A stretch of 63,229 nucleotides of DNA from Mycolicibacterium chlorophenolicum (GTDB lineage: Bacteria > Actinomycetota > Actinomycetes > Mycobacteriales > Mycobacteriaceae). A program made the position numbers and the translations under genes. Each line of letters begins with the position of its first letter. Within the stretch, counting starts at the first letter, position 1. The DNA lies in contig NZ_JYNL01000060.1 in NCBI RefSeq assembly GCF_001044235.1, positions 582-63,810 on the forward strand. The letters run 5' to 3'. The notes below the pieces were generated by a model that did no database searches, was not told where the DNA came from, and was given only the letters and a program-made list of their open reading frames with translations. Shown piece by piece: positions 8,189 through 17,654 of the stretch.

Positions 8189-9298
8189 TTGCCTTCGGTC
8201 GCAATAATCGGTACACGCGGCTACCCGAGCTACTACGGGGGTTTCGAAACCGCAGTCCGCAAATTAGCACCCTACTTGGTCAATGCTGGCTGGGACGTTA
8301 CAGTTTACGGTCGCAAGGGTGCGATTGCCGGTGGCGATGGGGAAGCGGACACTCGGGTCCATTCGCAACTGACCATGGGACTAGAGACCAAGAGCCTGAG
8401 CACACTTTCCTACGGCCTTACATCCACATTTCACGCGGCCAAGCATAAGCCCGATGTTGCCCTTGTCATGAACGTGGCTAACGGGTACTTCCTTCCGCTA
8501 TTAAACGCTCGCGGCGTCCCCTCGCTAATGAATGTCGATGGGATCGAATGGGAACGCGCCAAGTGGAGCCCCTTGGCTCAACGCGTGTTCCGGCGAGGCG
8601 CAATTCTGTCAGCGAGATGGGCGAGCGGGCTAGTTTTTGATTCCCTCGCGATAGGAGATTATTGGAGGCACACTTTCGGCGCGGAGGGGACGTTCATCCC
8701 TTACGGTGGGGATATCCCAAAATCGTTAGACGTTCCTCATGGCCTGACGCATGGCGGTTATGTGCTGATGGTTGCAAGATTCGTGCCAGAAAATAGCGTT
8801 CCAGAATTCTTTTCAGCGGTTCCTGAAATTGCAAGCAGGTACCCGGTCGTTATTGTTGGCAGCACAGGTTACGGGGGAGAACTCGACGAAAAGGCCAAGG
8901 TTCTCGCCGAGACCTACCAACATGTGACTTGGTTAGGGCAGGTGAGTAATGATGAGCTCTTGTTAGCCCTTTGGCAGCACGCCGGCGCCTACTTCCACGG
9001 TCACAGCGTTGGCGGCACTAACCCGGCGCTGGTGCAGGCGATCGCGGCGGGGGCACCCGTCTTGGCGCGGGACACCATTTTTAATCGTGAGGTGCTTGGA
9101 CCGGATGGCAATTTCGTCGATCCCGAGCCTCAAAAGATTGCGGCTGCAGTTCTGCAATTCATGGATAGCCCGGCTATGCGAGAACAGGCCGGTGAGGCTG
9201 GTCTACACCGAGCGCAAAAGCACTACGCATGGGATACGGTCTGCAACGATTATGAGCAGTGCCTAAAATCACTCGTCCTGCGCGATTGTGATGCTTGA
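8189..9298 (+). CDS. Glycosyltransferase, GT4 with DUF1972 N-terminus
   Basis: The product begins PSVAIIGTRGYPSYYGGFET, the DUF1972 signature of rhamnosyltransferase-like GT4 enzymes, and ends with a GT4 donor domain (GYVLMVARFVPENSV; SVGGTNPALVQAIAAGAPVL holding the E/Q-type donor motif). It should add a sugar, plausibly rhamnose, to the lipid-linked repeat unit on the inner membrane face. AAGGGGG at 8175-8181 is too close to GTG 8183 but well placed for TTG 8189, which I choose. The length (369 residues) is usual. It is followed by a convergent methyltransferase. Confidence 0.88.
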   Translation: MPSVAIIGTRGYPSYYGGFETAVRKLAPYLVNAGWDVTVYGRKGAIAGGDGEADTRVHSQLTMGLETKSLSTLSYGLTSTFHAAKHKPDVALVMNVANGYFLPLLNARGVPSLMNVDGIEWERAKWSPLAQRVFRRGAILSARWASGLVFDSLAIGDYWRHTFGAEGTFIPYGGDIPKSLDVPHGLTHGGYVLMVARFVPENSVPEFFSAVPEIASRYPVVIVGSTGYGGELDEKAKVLAETYQHVTWLGQVSNDELLLALWQHAGAYFHGHSVGGTNPALVQAIAAGAPVLARDTIFNREVLGPDGNFVDPEPQKIAAAVLQFMDSPAMREQAGEAGLHRAQKHYAWDTVCNDYEQCLKSLVLRDCDA

Positions 9299-9448
9299 GT
9301 GGGTCGCCGTCGTCCATCGTTGCAGGTGGTATCCCATCGCACCTCTCGCCGCTTTCCATGACGCGGCATGCGGCGCGGCGCGTGGTTATCTGTGGGTTCA
9401 GATGCTAACGCCTACAAAATTTCGAGCTGTCGGTAATCGCAGGTTTGT

Positions 9449-10225
9449 CTAACGGCTACGTCGTTCTTTCGCGAGCCGACGCAGCGGCCTCTCGACCGGG
9501 GTGTCGGCTAGCAAGCGCTTCCCGCCCTCGCGAAGCCTTTCCTTCACTTGGGTGCTCAAAGGTACAGCTCTCGTGGCGGCTTCGACGAACGCCGGATGAG
9601 CGATATCGATGGGTGCCTCACTGGACGCAAGGTCTAATCGGGACGCCGCGTCCTCATTGGCAAATATGAGGATATTCTGCCGATACCACCATTCAATTCG
9701 GTCGTTGAACCAGATGCGGGGGCGAATCAGATCGTACGGGTTGAAGCCGTGGGTGTCGAAAAGGGCAACCCAGTAGGACGGCCATTGCTCATTTACGTGA
9801 TGTGTGCCTCCCTGATTAGGAACGGCGGCCGAAAACATCACGACATCACCGTGCTGGATAAGCGACTTAACCAGTGTCGGGGCGGAGTAATCTGGCAAGT
9901 GCTCAGCGACTTCAAGGCACGTCACCAGGTCGAAGCGGCGCGCCAATGATAAGGGTGCATTCAGATCGTGGCTAACGAACTTATCGGCAGGGCATTGGAG
10001 CAAATTGCGATCGACATAGTCGCCGTCGACTCCCAGGGCGTCCTCGACTCCAGCTTGGAGCCACGCATTAATCCACGTCCCGACGCCACACCCCACGTCG
10101 AGAACGGACCGCGGGTCGACAATGTCCTTCACCAACGGTATGACCAGATGCGCCGATGCCGACGAATTGGCGCGCTGTCCCTCATAGAACTTCTGATCAT
10201 AGAAGACGTCTTTATTGCCGCTCAT
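9449..10225 (-). CDS. SAM-dependent methyltransferase (class I)
   Basis: The 258-residue protein carries SVLDVGCGVGTWINAWLQAG (motif I) and LVTCLEVAEHLPD (motif II/III), the class I methyltransferase core. It resembles methyltransferases in polysaccharide loci that methylate a sugar hydroxyl or cap a chain. The C-terminal 60 residues are basic and may contact membrane or polymer. ATG at 10223-10225 gives MSGNKDVFYDQKFYE, a typical start for this group; a longer ATG at 10252 exists. It stands alone on the minus strand, between two plus-strand groups, with a gene-poor kilobase upstream. Confidence 0.85.
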   Translation of the reverse strand: MSGNKDVFYDQKFYEGQRANSSASAHLVIPLVKDIVDPRSVLDVGCGVGTWINAWLQAGVEDALGVDGDYVDRNLLQCPADKFVSHDLNAPLSLARRFDLVTCLEVAEHLPDYSAPTLVKSLIQHGDVVMFSAAVPNQGGTHHVNEQWPSYWVALFDTHGFNPYDLIRPRIWFNDRIEWWYRQNILIFANEDAASRLDLASSEAPIDIAHPAFVEAATRAVPLSTQVKERLREGGKRLLADTPVERPLRRLAKERRSR

Positions 10226-11265
10226 CCGCGCATCGCCCCACCCTCTTCTCATCGCGCAAGTGATTTACGTTCGTTCCTGCTGCGGTCAACGCTGCTACGC
10301 AACATCCCGATGCGCAGCTTACCCGCGAAAGGATGCGGAGCCACCGGTACGCGCGACAGGTTAAGAGCGAGCTCGGCCTCGAATGGGATCTGATCAGCGA
10401 GCCTCCGATCGATGATCGTCGATTTTGGGTTGTGCTGATTGCCGAGACGTCGGCCGAGGAGCACTGCTCGGCTCTGAAGGGTTCTCCGACTTCGAGGCCA
10501 AGATCGGGGGCCGGCCGATTGGTGAGGCCTGCCTATAGCGCTGATGGGTGTCCTGCTGGAAGTGCTGATTCGCGGGGTCCCAGGCGTCGACTCCCATGGA
10601 GTGCAGCTATTGGGCGCCGCCGCTTCGATTGGCAAAGCAAGCTTTACTGCCCAGGCAGTACAGCTACAACGACGAACAATCGTCTACGAATCACCTGTCC
10701 AGCCTAGGGACATCGCAGACTTTCTCGGGACCTTGCAAATGCGCGTGGTGCGCCCACCTCGCCCACCATGTTTGAGACGTAAGGGCACGACGCCAACAAC
10801 CTGAGCATTGGAACCGCCCGCGAAGTGTTTGGAAGCGGCAGCCCGATGCACCCGGCCTCGCGACGACCATGTTTCTTGCACTCGCTTACAATCGTCGCGA
10901 CCGAAAGCGCGGACCGGTGAGAGTCTGCCTCTGACAATTCGTCCGAAGGCCGAGTTGCCGCTCGTCGGCGCGGACTGATAGCTCTAGGTTGAACGCGAGA
11001 GTGCAGCGATTCGTGATCCAACGCGGAGCGCTGCGCGGCAAGGCTCGGACTGCGCTGATAATGTTGCCGCGACGTCTATGCTGCAGGGGGCCGAGTAGTT
11101 GGTGTACGCAGACGTGCTTTCGATAGCTCTTGCACCGCGCGAAACTACCCCGACGCGACTAGCTGACGCTCGTCGCGCCTCCGCCATCTTTTCGGTGCTG
11201 TACACCACGCGCGACTTGAATCGCTCTAGCCGAAGGCGTCGAAAGAGTCTTGGCAGGAAGTTGTC
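10226..11265. other. Gene-poor kilobase inside the island
   Basis: No open frame here has recognisable protein features. The longest minus-strand frame (10249-10635) ends in an ATGA overlap with the longer start of the methyltransferase and contains FEAELALNLSRVPVAPHPFAG, which hints at a decayed upstream gene. Several stops and frame switches break anything longer. It may be remnant sequence left by island rearrangement; no transposase is seen. Confidence 0.35.
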
Positions 11266-12801
11266 ATGAGTCGGTCGGCAAGAAGCGTCCAGTCTCTCAA
11301 GACAGGGGCGATCGCACAGCTCCTTCCGATAGTAGCTGGGTACGGAACGGTTCTAATCTCCACGCCATTCGTTGTTGGCCGCCTCGGATTGCATGACTTC
11401 GGAATTTGGTCGATGACCGGGGCAATCGCACAATATGCGGCATTGTTTGATATGGGTGTCTCGCGCGCGGCCAATCGTAACGTGGCTCTGTTCCATGCGA
11501 AGGGAGACGTTAAGAGTGAAGGTGCCGTAGTCGGTATCTGTATCAGCGTATTGCTGCTGCTTGGGAGCGTTCTCATTGCGCTGTCACTAGCGTTACCAAG
11601 TTTCGTGGAGCGAGTCCTTCGGACGGAGAATTTGGAGCTGACCCGACTGCTGATTCTATGTGCAACGCTAATTACGATTACTGGCCTTATCGCTCGTGTG
11701 TTCGCCGCTGCGTCAATTGGTCGCGGCCGGCAAGTGCACGCGAATATTGGCTTGGCCATACTGTCCACTCTACAAGCCCTCGGAGGTGTCGCCGCCCTCG
11801 TAATCTCACCTTCGTTAGAGGCCTTCGCAATCGGAACAGCGGCGGGTACGTTTGCAGGGCTTGCGGCCGTGATCATTATGATCCTCTCTGACGAGAAACG
11901 CTTGATTATGGGCTTACCCAACTTAGCTTTAGCCCGCGATATTCTTACATTTGGGATCAATTCGCAAATTGCCGCCGCAGGCGCAATAATGCTGCTCCAA
12001 TCCGGCAAGTTGATCGCGGGGATCATGCTCGGACCGGCCGCTGCCGGCGTGTATGAACTCGCAAGCAGGCTCGCGATGGGAGCGCAGGTACTGGGCGCGG
12101 CGATTCCGGGGGCCTTGATGCCCCATCTAACCCGCAGTCACATAGCTGACGGCTGGGTGGGCGTGCTCGATCAATATGAGTATTTAACTCGCAGAAATGC
12201 GGCTGTCGCCTTGTTTGCGCCCTTCGCTATGGCGGCAACAGCCTTCAGCGGCATTCCTCTATGGTTAGGCACATCTAAAGAGCAGGTTATCTACGTTCTA
12301 CTTGCGCTATTGCCAGGTATCGCGACCAACGTTTCGACGGGCGTTTGTACCTCTCTGCTTTCGGCGATTAATCGAACAGGGATCTTGGCTCAGGTAGCAG
12401 TTGTCGGGGGAGTGGCGCAGGTAGCGTTCGCAGTGGCGTTGGGCTACTCAAAGGGTTTCATTGGCTTGGCGATCGCGTTCGGCATTGGCGTGCCTCTCGT
12501 TAACCTCGCTAGCATGTGGTATATGCATTCACGCGCAAAGATTCCAATGGCTATGTTCTTCCGCGGAGTATCTGGGCCATTCGGACTTGCGGTAACCGCA
12601 TTCCTACTCTCCTTCCCAATTGGGATCCTCGCGGCTCCTGATAGCCGCGCGTCGGCCATCTGGCCGTTTTGCGGGTCCGCGATCCTATTCGTGGCGGTCT
12701 ACGCCACGCTCGGCTGGAGGCGCGACCTTCTACCGAAAGCCTCTTGGTCGGCTTGGCGACATGTTGTAGCTGTTCGGGTGAAGTCGAGGAAGCCACGATA
12801 A
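11266..12801 (+). CDS. wzx: Wzx-type lipid-linked oligosaccharide flippase
   Basis: The 511-residue polytopic protein has about 12-14 hydrophobic helices and the polysaccharide-biosynthesis (MATE/MOP superfamily) pattern, for example FVVGRLGLHDFGIWSMTGAI near the N-terminus. Wzx proteins move undecaprenyl- or decaprenyl-linked repeat units across the plasma membrane. The start is ATG 11266 with AGGAAG 5 bases upstream. It is followed 13 bases later by the Wzy-like polymerase, so the two steps of the pathway are encoded together. The gene is notably A+T-rich for a mycobacterium. Confidence 0.88.
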   Translation: MSRSARSVQSLKTGAIAQLLPIVAGYGTVLISTPFVVGRLGLHDFGIWSMTGAIAQYAALFDMGVSRAANRNVALFHAKGDVKSEGAVVGICISVLLLLGSVLIALSLALPSFVERVLRTENLELTRLLILCATLITITGLIARVFAAASIGRGRQVHANIGLAILSTLQALGGVAALVISPSLEAFAIGTAAGTFAGLAAVIIMILSDEKRLIMGLPNLALARDILTFGINSQIAAAGAIMLLQSGKLIAGIMLGPAAAGVYELASRLAMGAQVLGAAIPGALMPHLTRSHIADGWVGVLDQYEYLTRRNAAVALFAPFAMAATAFSGIPLWLGTSKEQVIYVLLALLPGIATNVSTGVCTSLLSAINRTGILAQVAVVGGVAQVAFAVALGYSKGFIGLAIAFGIGVPLVNLASMWYMHSRAKIPMAMFFRGVSGPFGLAVTAFLLSFPIGILAAPDSRASAIWPFCGSAILFVAVYATLGWRRDLLPKASWSAWRHVVAVRVKSRKPR

Positions 12802-12814
12802 AAGGTGAGAGTCA

Positions 12815-14488
12815 GTGTGTGCGCCTGTGCGCAGGATGGTTGCTCAGCCCTATTTGAAAGGTAACGCCCCGCACCGGCCATCGAAGTCGGACGGGCCTGC
12901 CATCTGTTGGCATCCGACAATTCAAACGGCGCTGGCCGATGTGCGGCGTTGTCGAGACCTTCAATTGTTGGGCAGTTACCATCAGTGCATGTGGATGCTG
13001 GGGGGGGTTGTGGTCGCCTTGGCGCTTACGGCGGCTGCGCTGCAGTATCCGGCGCTGGTGGTCGTATTGCTGATTGCAACCGTGGGGTCGCTGTTGCTCT
13101 TAGGGCGGTCACATCTCACAGTTCCGTTGACTATCATTGCCGCCGCGACTGCTTTGCCCGCTTTCGTTCCGACTGGCTTCTCGGTTGGCGGCTTCAGCGT
13201 TCGCGTGTACGAACTTCTTTTGGTTGGGGCATTCTTCTGGGCTATCGCCCAACCCGCCAGGAACACCACCCTGCGCACAGTGGTCGTGCTGTTGCTATGG
13301 CTGCTGCTCGGCACGGCTACGGCTTGGGTAGCGGCAGGCGCACAGCTAGTTCGGATCGTCGGCGATGTCCGTTATCCAGCCGAGATGGTTATGGCCGTAA
13401 TCGTGGCAGCTGCTGCGGTTGCCAAGCCGGGTCTCGTAGCGGCGTGTATGCGAGCCATGAGGTTCTCACTGTGGATCTCCGCGAGCGTTATCGCGCTTGC
13501 GTCCGCAGGGCTGATAAGCATTGCAGGGCGGTCGGAAGCAGCGTCTCTTTTTGAGTCGGGTAACGATAGCGGCACTGCAACCCGATTTTTGACGGATGCC
13601 ACGTTCTTTGCGTTGGCCACATTGGCTGTGTGCACAGCGATAGCTGTCGATGGTCGTATTTCGCTTCTTCGATCCTGGAGCTGGTCTGTCCCTGCAATAT
13701 TGACATTGTTGCTCGCTTTCTCTCGCAATCACCTCCTTGGCATCGGGGTAACCGTAATTTGTGCGGTGCTTCTAGTACGCAGCTGGGGTGCGTTCCGACG
13801 CGCCTTCGCCGGTGCAATCTTGGTTGCGGGGGTCGCCGGCGTAATCGTCACTGCTGCCCCTTTGCTGTCCGACGTACCGGGCGGCAGTTGGTTCGCCTCC
13901 CAGGTCAGCGCATACTCGTCGCGAGTCGTGGGTGGCCTGAGGTCAGACGCCCTCGCCCGTGATAGCTCGGCGGCCTATCGCGAACACGAACTCGGGAATC
14001 TGCGGGCGGCTTTCGACACCGCGCCGGCGATTGGCCATGGGTTCGGCTACGCCTACCAAGCGCCTCGCGGTGAGAAGGGGACCTTCTGGTATGACCGGGC
14101 GCCGTACTACTCTCACAACTTCTACTGGTGGACACTGGCAAAAACGGGCGTGGTGGGCTTGACGTTGGTTCTCCTTGCGATGCTCGGTCCCCTTTTGAGT
14201 TCCGTTCGACAAACGTCGCGAAACCCGCAGCTGGTCTGTGTAGCTGCAACGTTGGCGGGGCTGCTGGCAGTGGCATGGTTTGCTCCGCTACCACTTGAGG
14301 CACCGAACTCGTTACTGATCGGCAGTTTCCTGGGTGCGGTCCTGGGATTCGCTAGTACTCCACACCCGTACAAAAGTCGGAACTCAATCAGAGAAGATGG
14401 CGGTGAACTGGTGCTGAACAGATCTGCTTCTCTTGTCCACGCCGGACCGAGGCCACCGAATTCACTTGCGGGGCCATACGAGCGTTGA
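12815..14488 (+). CDS. wzy: Wzy/O-antigen-ligase-like polysaccharide polymerase
   Basis: The protein has about 10-12 membrane helices and a large outside loop before the last helices (about residues 370-440), containing RDSSAAYREHELGNLRAAF and GHGFGYAYQAP and SHNFYWWTLAKTG, which matches the O-antigen ligase/polymerase family pattern. It would polymerise flipped repeat units on the outer membrane face. GTG 12815 has AAGGTGAG upstream but gives a 58-residue polar leader; ATG 12989 starts directly at the first helix and may be the true start. It probably shares a transcript with wzx. Confidence 0.82.
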   Translation: MCAPVRRMVAQPYLKGNAPHRPSKSDGPAICWHPTIQTALADVRRCRDLQLLGSYHQCMWMLGGVVVALALTAAALQYPALVVVLLIATVGSLLLLGRSHLTVPLTIIAAATALPAFVPTGFSVGGFSVRVYELLLVGAFFWAIAQPARNTTLRTVVVLLLWLLLGTATAWVAAGAQLVRIVGDVRYPAEMVMAVIVAAAAVAKPGLVAACMRAMRFSLWISASVIALASAGLISIAGRSEAASLFESGNDSGTATRFLTDATFFALATLAVCTAIAVDGRISLLRSWSWSVPAILTLLLAFSRNHLLGIGVTVICAVLLVRSWGAFRRAFAGAILVAGVAGVIVTAAPLLSDVPGGSWFASQVSAYSSRVVGGLRSDALARDSSAAYREHELGNLRAAFDTAPAIGHGFGYAYQAPRGEKGTFWYDRAPYYSHNFYWWTLAKTGVVGLTLVLLAMLGPLLSSVRQTSRNPQLVCVAATLAGLLAVAWFAPLPLEAPNSLLIGSFLGAVLGFASTPHPYKSRNSIREDGGELVLNRSASLVHAGPRPPNSLAGPYER

Positions 14489-14545
14489 AGAGTCGTGGCG
14501 GCCGCGTCTCGAAGGCTTCAACGGCCGCGAATCAGCCGTTGCGGT

Positions 14546-15640
14546 TTATGGATCCTTCGTCGGGAACGACAAGAAAGCGTCACCAATGTCCGATCTCAGC
14601 TGACGATGTCCGTCGAAAAGACCCCATTGGGTTGGTTCTGCCGGCCCTAAATCCCATGCCGACCAAGCGAACGCCCCTTTGCATCGGCTATCGCTCACAC
14701 ACATCGCACGAATCTTGTCGTAGTAGTCGGTCCTTACGGAAGACGGTACCTCCGTATCCTTCCCAAACTCGCCGATGATCAGTTCCTTTCCTTCGCCCCA
14801 AGGTTGCCGATATGCGTCCGCGGAATCATTGGCGGCGGCAGGATAGTAGACGTGAAAATCTAAGAAATCGGCTAGATAATCGGTGAAGTAAGCTGATGTC
14901 CAACCCGCCTTTTGGCGGATGCTCCTTGAGTGCGTTACCGGTATTCCTTGGCGTCTCACCAGATCGGACAGTTTTTCGAGCAGTCGATCGGCGGGTTCCG
15001 ATTCACGGTAGCTATATCGACTAGGTTCGCTTTGTAGTGTGTCAGAGGCCTCATTAGTGATATCGACGCCAATGACGTTGTTGTATTCGGCAAGCAGCTG
15101 AGACCAGACCGCATAAGTTTGTGTCGACTGCTTCCAACTGAAATCGCCCCAATGCCGGAGGTCTCCGCCGCAGGGGTACACGTATAAGCCGAGCTCGCGC
15201 GCAAGATTGAGTACCTGCTCCCAGCGGCCGAGGTACTCATCCAAAGAGACGCTTCCGTCCGCGATGGGCAGCGTATTGCCCCAGAATCTGACCGAGTTGG
15301 CGACTTTGGCGATGTCTTCCATTTGGGGCCGGATCCAATTGGACCAATCCCAGGTGCGCCAGAACCCGCCCCAAATGGTGTCCTGATAGTCCTGTTCGAA
15401 ACTGCCGACATGGTTCAATCCCCGTAGTTTTGCGCCCGTCGGGACGCGCGGGCCTGGTAATGCCGGGACCGCGTGCGCAGGTATATTGCTGAACACCGTC
15501 GATGCGGCTAGCGCGCCCATAGCGGATTTGAAGAATGATCTACGCGTCCTCGCTGTTAGCAAGTGAGGACGCTTATTCGATTTGGCGGTAGTAGACCGTT
15601 GTTGCAGCGGCTCAATCTCTGGTCCGTCGGCAGGAGTCAT
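14546..15640 (-). CDS. Tat-exported glycoside hydrolase (GH5-like clan A)
   Basis: The 364-residue protein has a twin-arginine signal, TRRSFFKSAMGALAASTVF, with RR at 33-34 and cleavage near AHA (55-57). The mature part is a TIM-barrel hydrolase: GVDITNEASD places the acid/base Glu at 197 and LIIGEFGKDT the nucleophile Glu at 291. It likely cuts beta-linked glycans, perhaps the island's own polymer, for release or length control. It is the last gene of the rmlA-rmlB-rmlCD-GT-GT operon, and its ATG overlaps the upstream stop as ATGA. The substrate cannot be read from sequence. Confidence 0.85.
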   Translation of the reverse strand: MTPADGPEIEPLQQRSTTAKSNKRPHLLTARTRRSFFKSAMGALAASTVFSNIPAHAVPALPGPRVPTGAKLRGLNHVGSFEQDYQDTIWGGFWRTWDWSNWIRPQMEDIAKVANSVRFWGNTLPIADGSVSLDEYLGRWEQVLNLARELGLYVYPCGGDLRHWGDFSWKQSTQTYAVWSQLLAEYNNVIGVDITNEASDTLQSEPSRYSYRESEPADRLLEKLSDLVRRQGIPVTHSRSIRQKAGWTSAYFTDYLADFLDFHVYYPAAANDSADAYRQPWGEGKELIIGEFGKDTEVPSSVRTDYYDKIRAMCVSDSRCKGAFAWSAWDLGPAEPTQWGLFDGHRQLRSDIGDAFLSFPTKDP

Positions 15641-16638
15641 GGGTTGCCAGACATCTTCGACCTCGTCGTTTGGGAGATACCGCCGCCATCCTCGGCGTCC
15701 GCGAGGCCGTCTCGCAATCCCCTGAAGAAGGCCCGCAGCTTAACCGACTTTCCATCCCTCTCGCGTACGGCTTGTACTGCACGTCGCAACGTGTCTACTC
15801 CTCTAGAGCCGACGAGCAGACTTCGCGGATTAACACCGATGTCGCGGGCAAATCGAAACCTATTGCGCGCAAACCAGTAATAGAAGGTTGCACTTTGACC
15901 AACACCAGAGGAGGCGCCGACTGCGTGCCACAGTGTCGCAGACGGTACGACTCCTAGCTTGAACCCAAGTCCACGCGCTCTCCAGGAAAAATACACGTCT
16001 TCCCAGTAGAGGAAGTAACCATAAGGGAATCCGCCTACGGCCCGAAACGTTGCGGCTAGCATCATAGGCGCTGCGCCTGTAATGAATTCTGTCTCGAATG
16101 GCTTCGCAGGTGCTTGCTTGAGGCTTTGTCCATAAAAATTATGTTCGACGCGAACTTTCTCTTCGCTTAGAGATCCGCCGCAATACCAGATCCACGCACT
16201 GCCTCCTTCACCGCTGTAGATCAGCGGCGAGACTACAGAGAATAATTTCTCCCGTGTCAGAGCCTGCTCCAGGGCATCAAGGCATCCGTCGTCCAAGAGT
16301 GTGTCCGGATTTAGGATCCAGATCACGCTCGAATCGTGAAAAGCGTTCACGCGGAATAGTGTGTTCACTCCTTCGCCGAAGCCCACATTCACTGTGTTGG
16401 AGGTTAAGGTGACGTTTTGGCGCTGGCTAATATCCGCGCGCAGGGTGGCTAGGTTGGGTGGTTCGGAGGCGTTGTCTAGAATATGCACAAACACCTCGCG
16501 ACCAGACAATGTCCGTTCTGGCAGGGCCTGGACCAAACGGCATGTTAAAGTCGGCGTGTTGTAGTGCACTGTCAGCACGTGAATGGCCGATAACCCGAGC
16601 GATGCACCGGGACAAGGCGAAACGTAGTTCGGCGTCAT
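15637..16638 (-). CDS. Glycosyltransferase family 2, rhamnosyltransferase-like
   Basis: The 333-residue GT2 protein has IHVLTVHYNTP at the start, the DxD-equivalent region ILNPDTLLDDG, and YFLYWEDVYFSWRARGLGFK, the ED motif of WbbL-type rhamnosyltransferases. It would transfer a sugar, most likely rhamnose given the rml genes upstream, to the growing lipid-linked unit. Its start overlaps the stop of the preceding glycosyltransferase (ATGA) and its stop overlaps the start of the hydrolase gene, so it is translationally coupled on both sides. Confidence 0.88.
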   Translation of the reverse strand: MTPNYVSPCPGASLGLSAIHVLTVHYNTPTLTCRLVQALPERTLSGREVFVHILDNASEPPNLATLRADISQRQNVTLTSNTVNVGFGEGVNTLFRVNAFHDSSVIWILNPDTLLDDGCLDALEQALTREKLFSVVSPLIYSGEGGSAWIWYCGGSLSEEKVRVEHNFYGQSLKQAPAKPFETEFITGAAPMMLAATFRAVGGFPYGYFLYWEDVYFSWRARGLGFKLGVVPSATLWHAVGASSGVGQSATFYYWFARNRFRFARDIGVNPRSLLVGSRGVDTLRRAVQAVRERDGKSVKLRAFFRGLRDGLADAEDGGGISQTTRSKMSGNP

Positions 16639-17654
16639 GTCAGCGGCCTTTCGATTAACCCTCGCCAGTCAAGCGTTGCGCGGAACGCGTAGGCTTGCGC
16701 GGCCGCGATCTGGCCGGCAGCATCAGCTGTTGCACGGTCCACAGCGAAGGCCCACGAGCTCGGATCGTCCCACCTTTGCACTGCGCCATTGAAGTCGGGG
16801 CCTAGAACCGATCGAAGAAATCCCGTTTCACGTCCGACAACGGGTATGCCGCACTCAAGTGCCCGAAGTGCTACGCCACTTTGAAAATAGTGCTGGTAAG
16901 GGAGCAGCAATACGGCTGATGCGTCAAGTAGTTCGGTAAATTCGTTGCGACTTAGGAATCTATTGATAACTCGCCAGCCGGGAACTTCGGGCCATCCTCT
17001 GCCTGCAACGACTGGCTGCCATCCATTCGCTCGTAACTGTGGCGCAATCGCTGACATGACATTAAGGTCGCGCGCGGGCTTATATTGCCCAAGAACGAGG
17101 ACTACGGGGCGCTGGTTTGCTGCGGCGGCCGCCGCAGGGCTGCGCATCGGATGGGCGGCCAGGTGAACCCGATCTGGAGGGAAGAATTTTTCAGCGATTG
17201 CGTACGCCTCCGGGCTCATCGTAACGATATGAGGCCACTCGTGATTGGTAACGAGTCGCGCCGCGTTGAGCGCCGCGCGAGGCGAAAGTCCATTCTGTGG
17301 CACGAGCGGTTCTGGATCGTGTACTACGACAAAACTCCTTCTGGTGCGGTGGCGCCATAGCGGCATATCCCACCAACCGAGGAGTGGCCAAGCAACAACG
17401 TTGGGCTCGCCGGTTCGCACATGTCGGCGAGCCGTGCGCAGATGGGATGCAAATGCGGCGGCCTTTGCGCGATGGCTGCCGCCTACTTCGCCATTCGCGG
17501 ATGGAAGTGTTGTCGATTCGATACCGGTACTGGCGAAGCACTCCTGTAAGCGGCCAACAAAATGTTCCAATACAGTGGGTAATGGGTTGTAAATTCGAAC
17601 GGGAGCAGTCAGCGGCCCCACGCCCTTTTGCGTAAATGAACCGCTTCCGCTCAT
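16635..17654 (-). CDS. Glycosyltransferase family 4-like
   Basis: The 339-residue protein shows a GT-B layout: an N-terminal acceptor half, then VVLVLGQYKPARDLNVMS at the start of the donor half and SGVALRALECGIPVVGRETG, a variant of the GT4 donor motif with Glu. VVAWPLLGWWDMPL is typical of polysaccharide-cluster enzymes of this group. It probably adds one sugar of the repeat unit. The start and stop overlap neighbours by ATGA in the rmlA-to-hydrolase operon. The donor sugar is unknown. Confidence 0.82.
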   Translation of the reverse strand: MSGSGSFTQKGVGPLTAPVRIYNPLPTVLEHFVGRLQECFASTGIESTTLPSANGEVGGSHRAKAAAFASHLRTARRHVRTGEPNVVAWPLLGWWDMPLWRHRTRRSFVVVHDPEPLVPQNGLSPRAALNAARLVTNHEWPHIVTMSPEAYAIAEKFFPPDRVHLAAHPMRSPAAAAAANQRPVVLVLGQYKPARDLNVMSAIAPQLRANGWQPVVAGRGWPEVPGWRVINRFLSRNEFTELLDASAVLLLPYQHYFQSGVALRALECGIPVVGRETGFLRSVLGPDFNGAVQRWDDPSSWAFAVDRATADAAGQIAAAQAYAFRATLDWRGLIERPLT

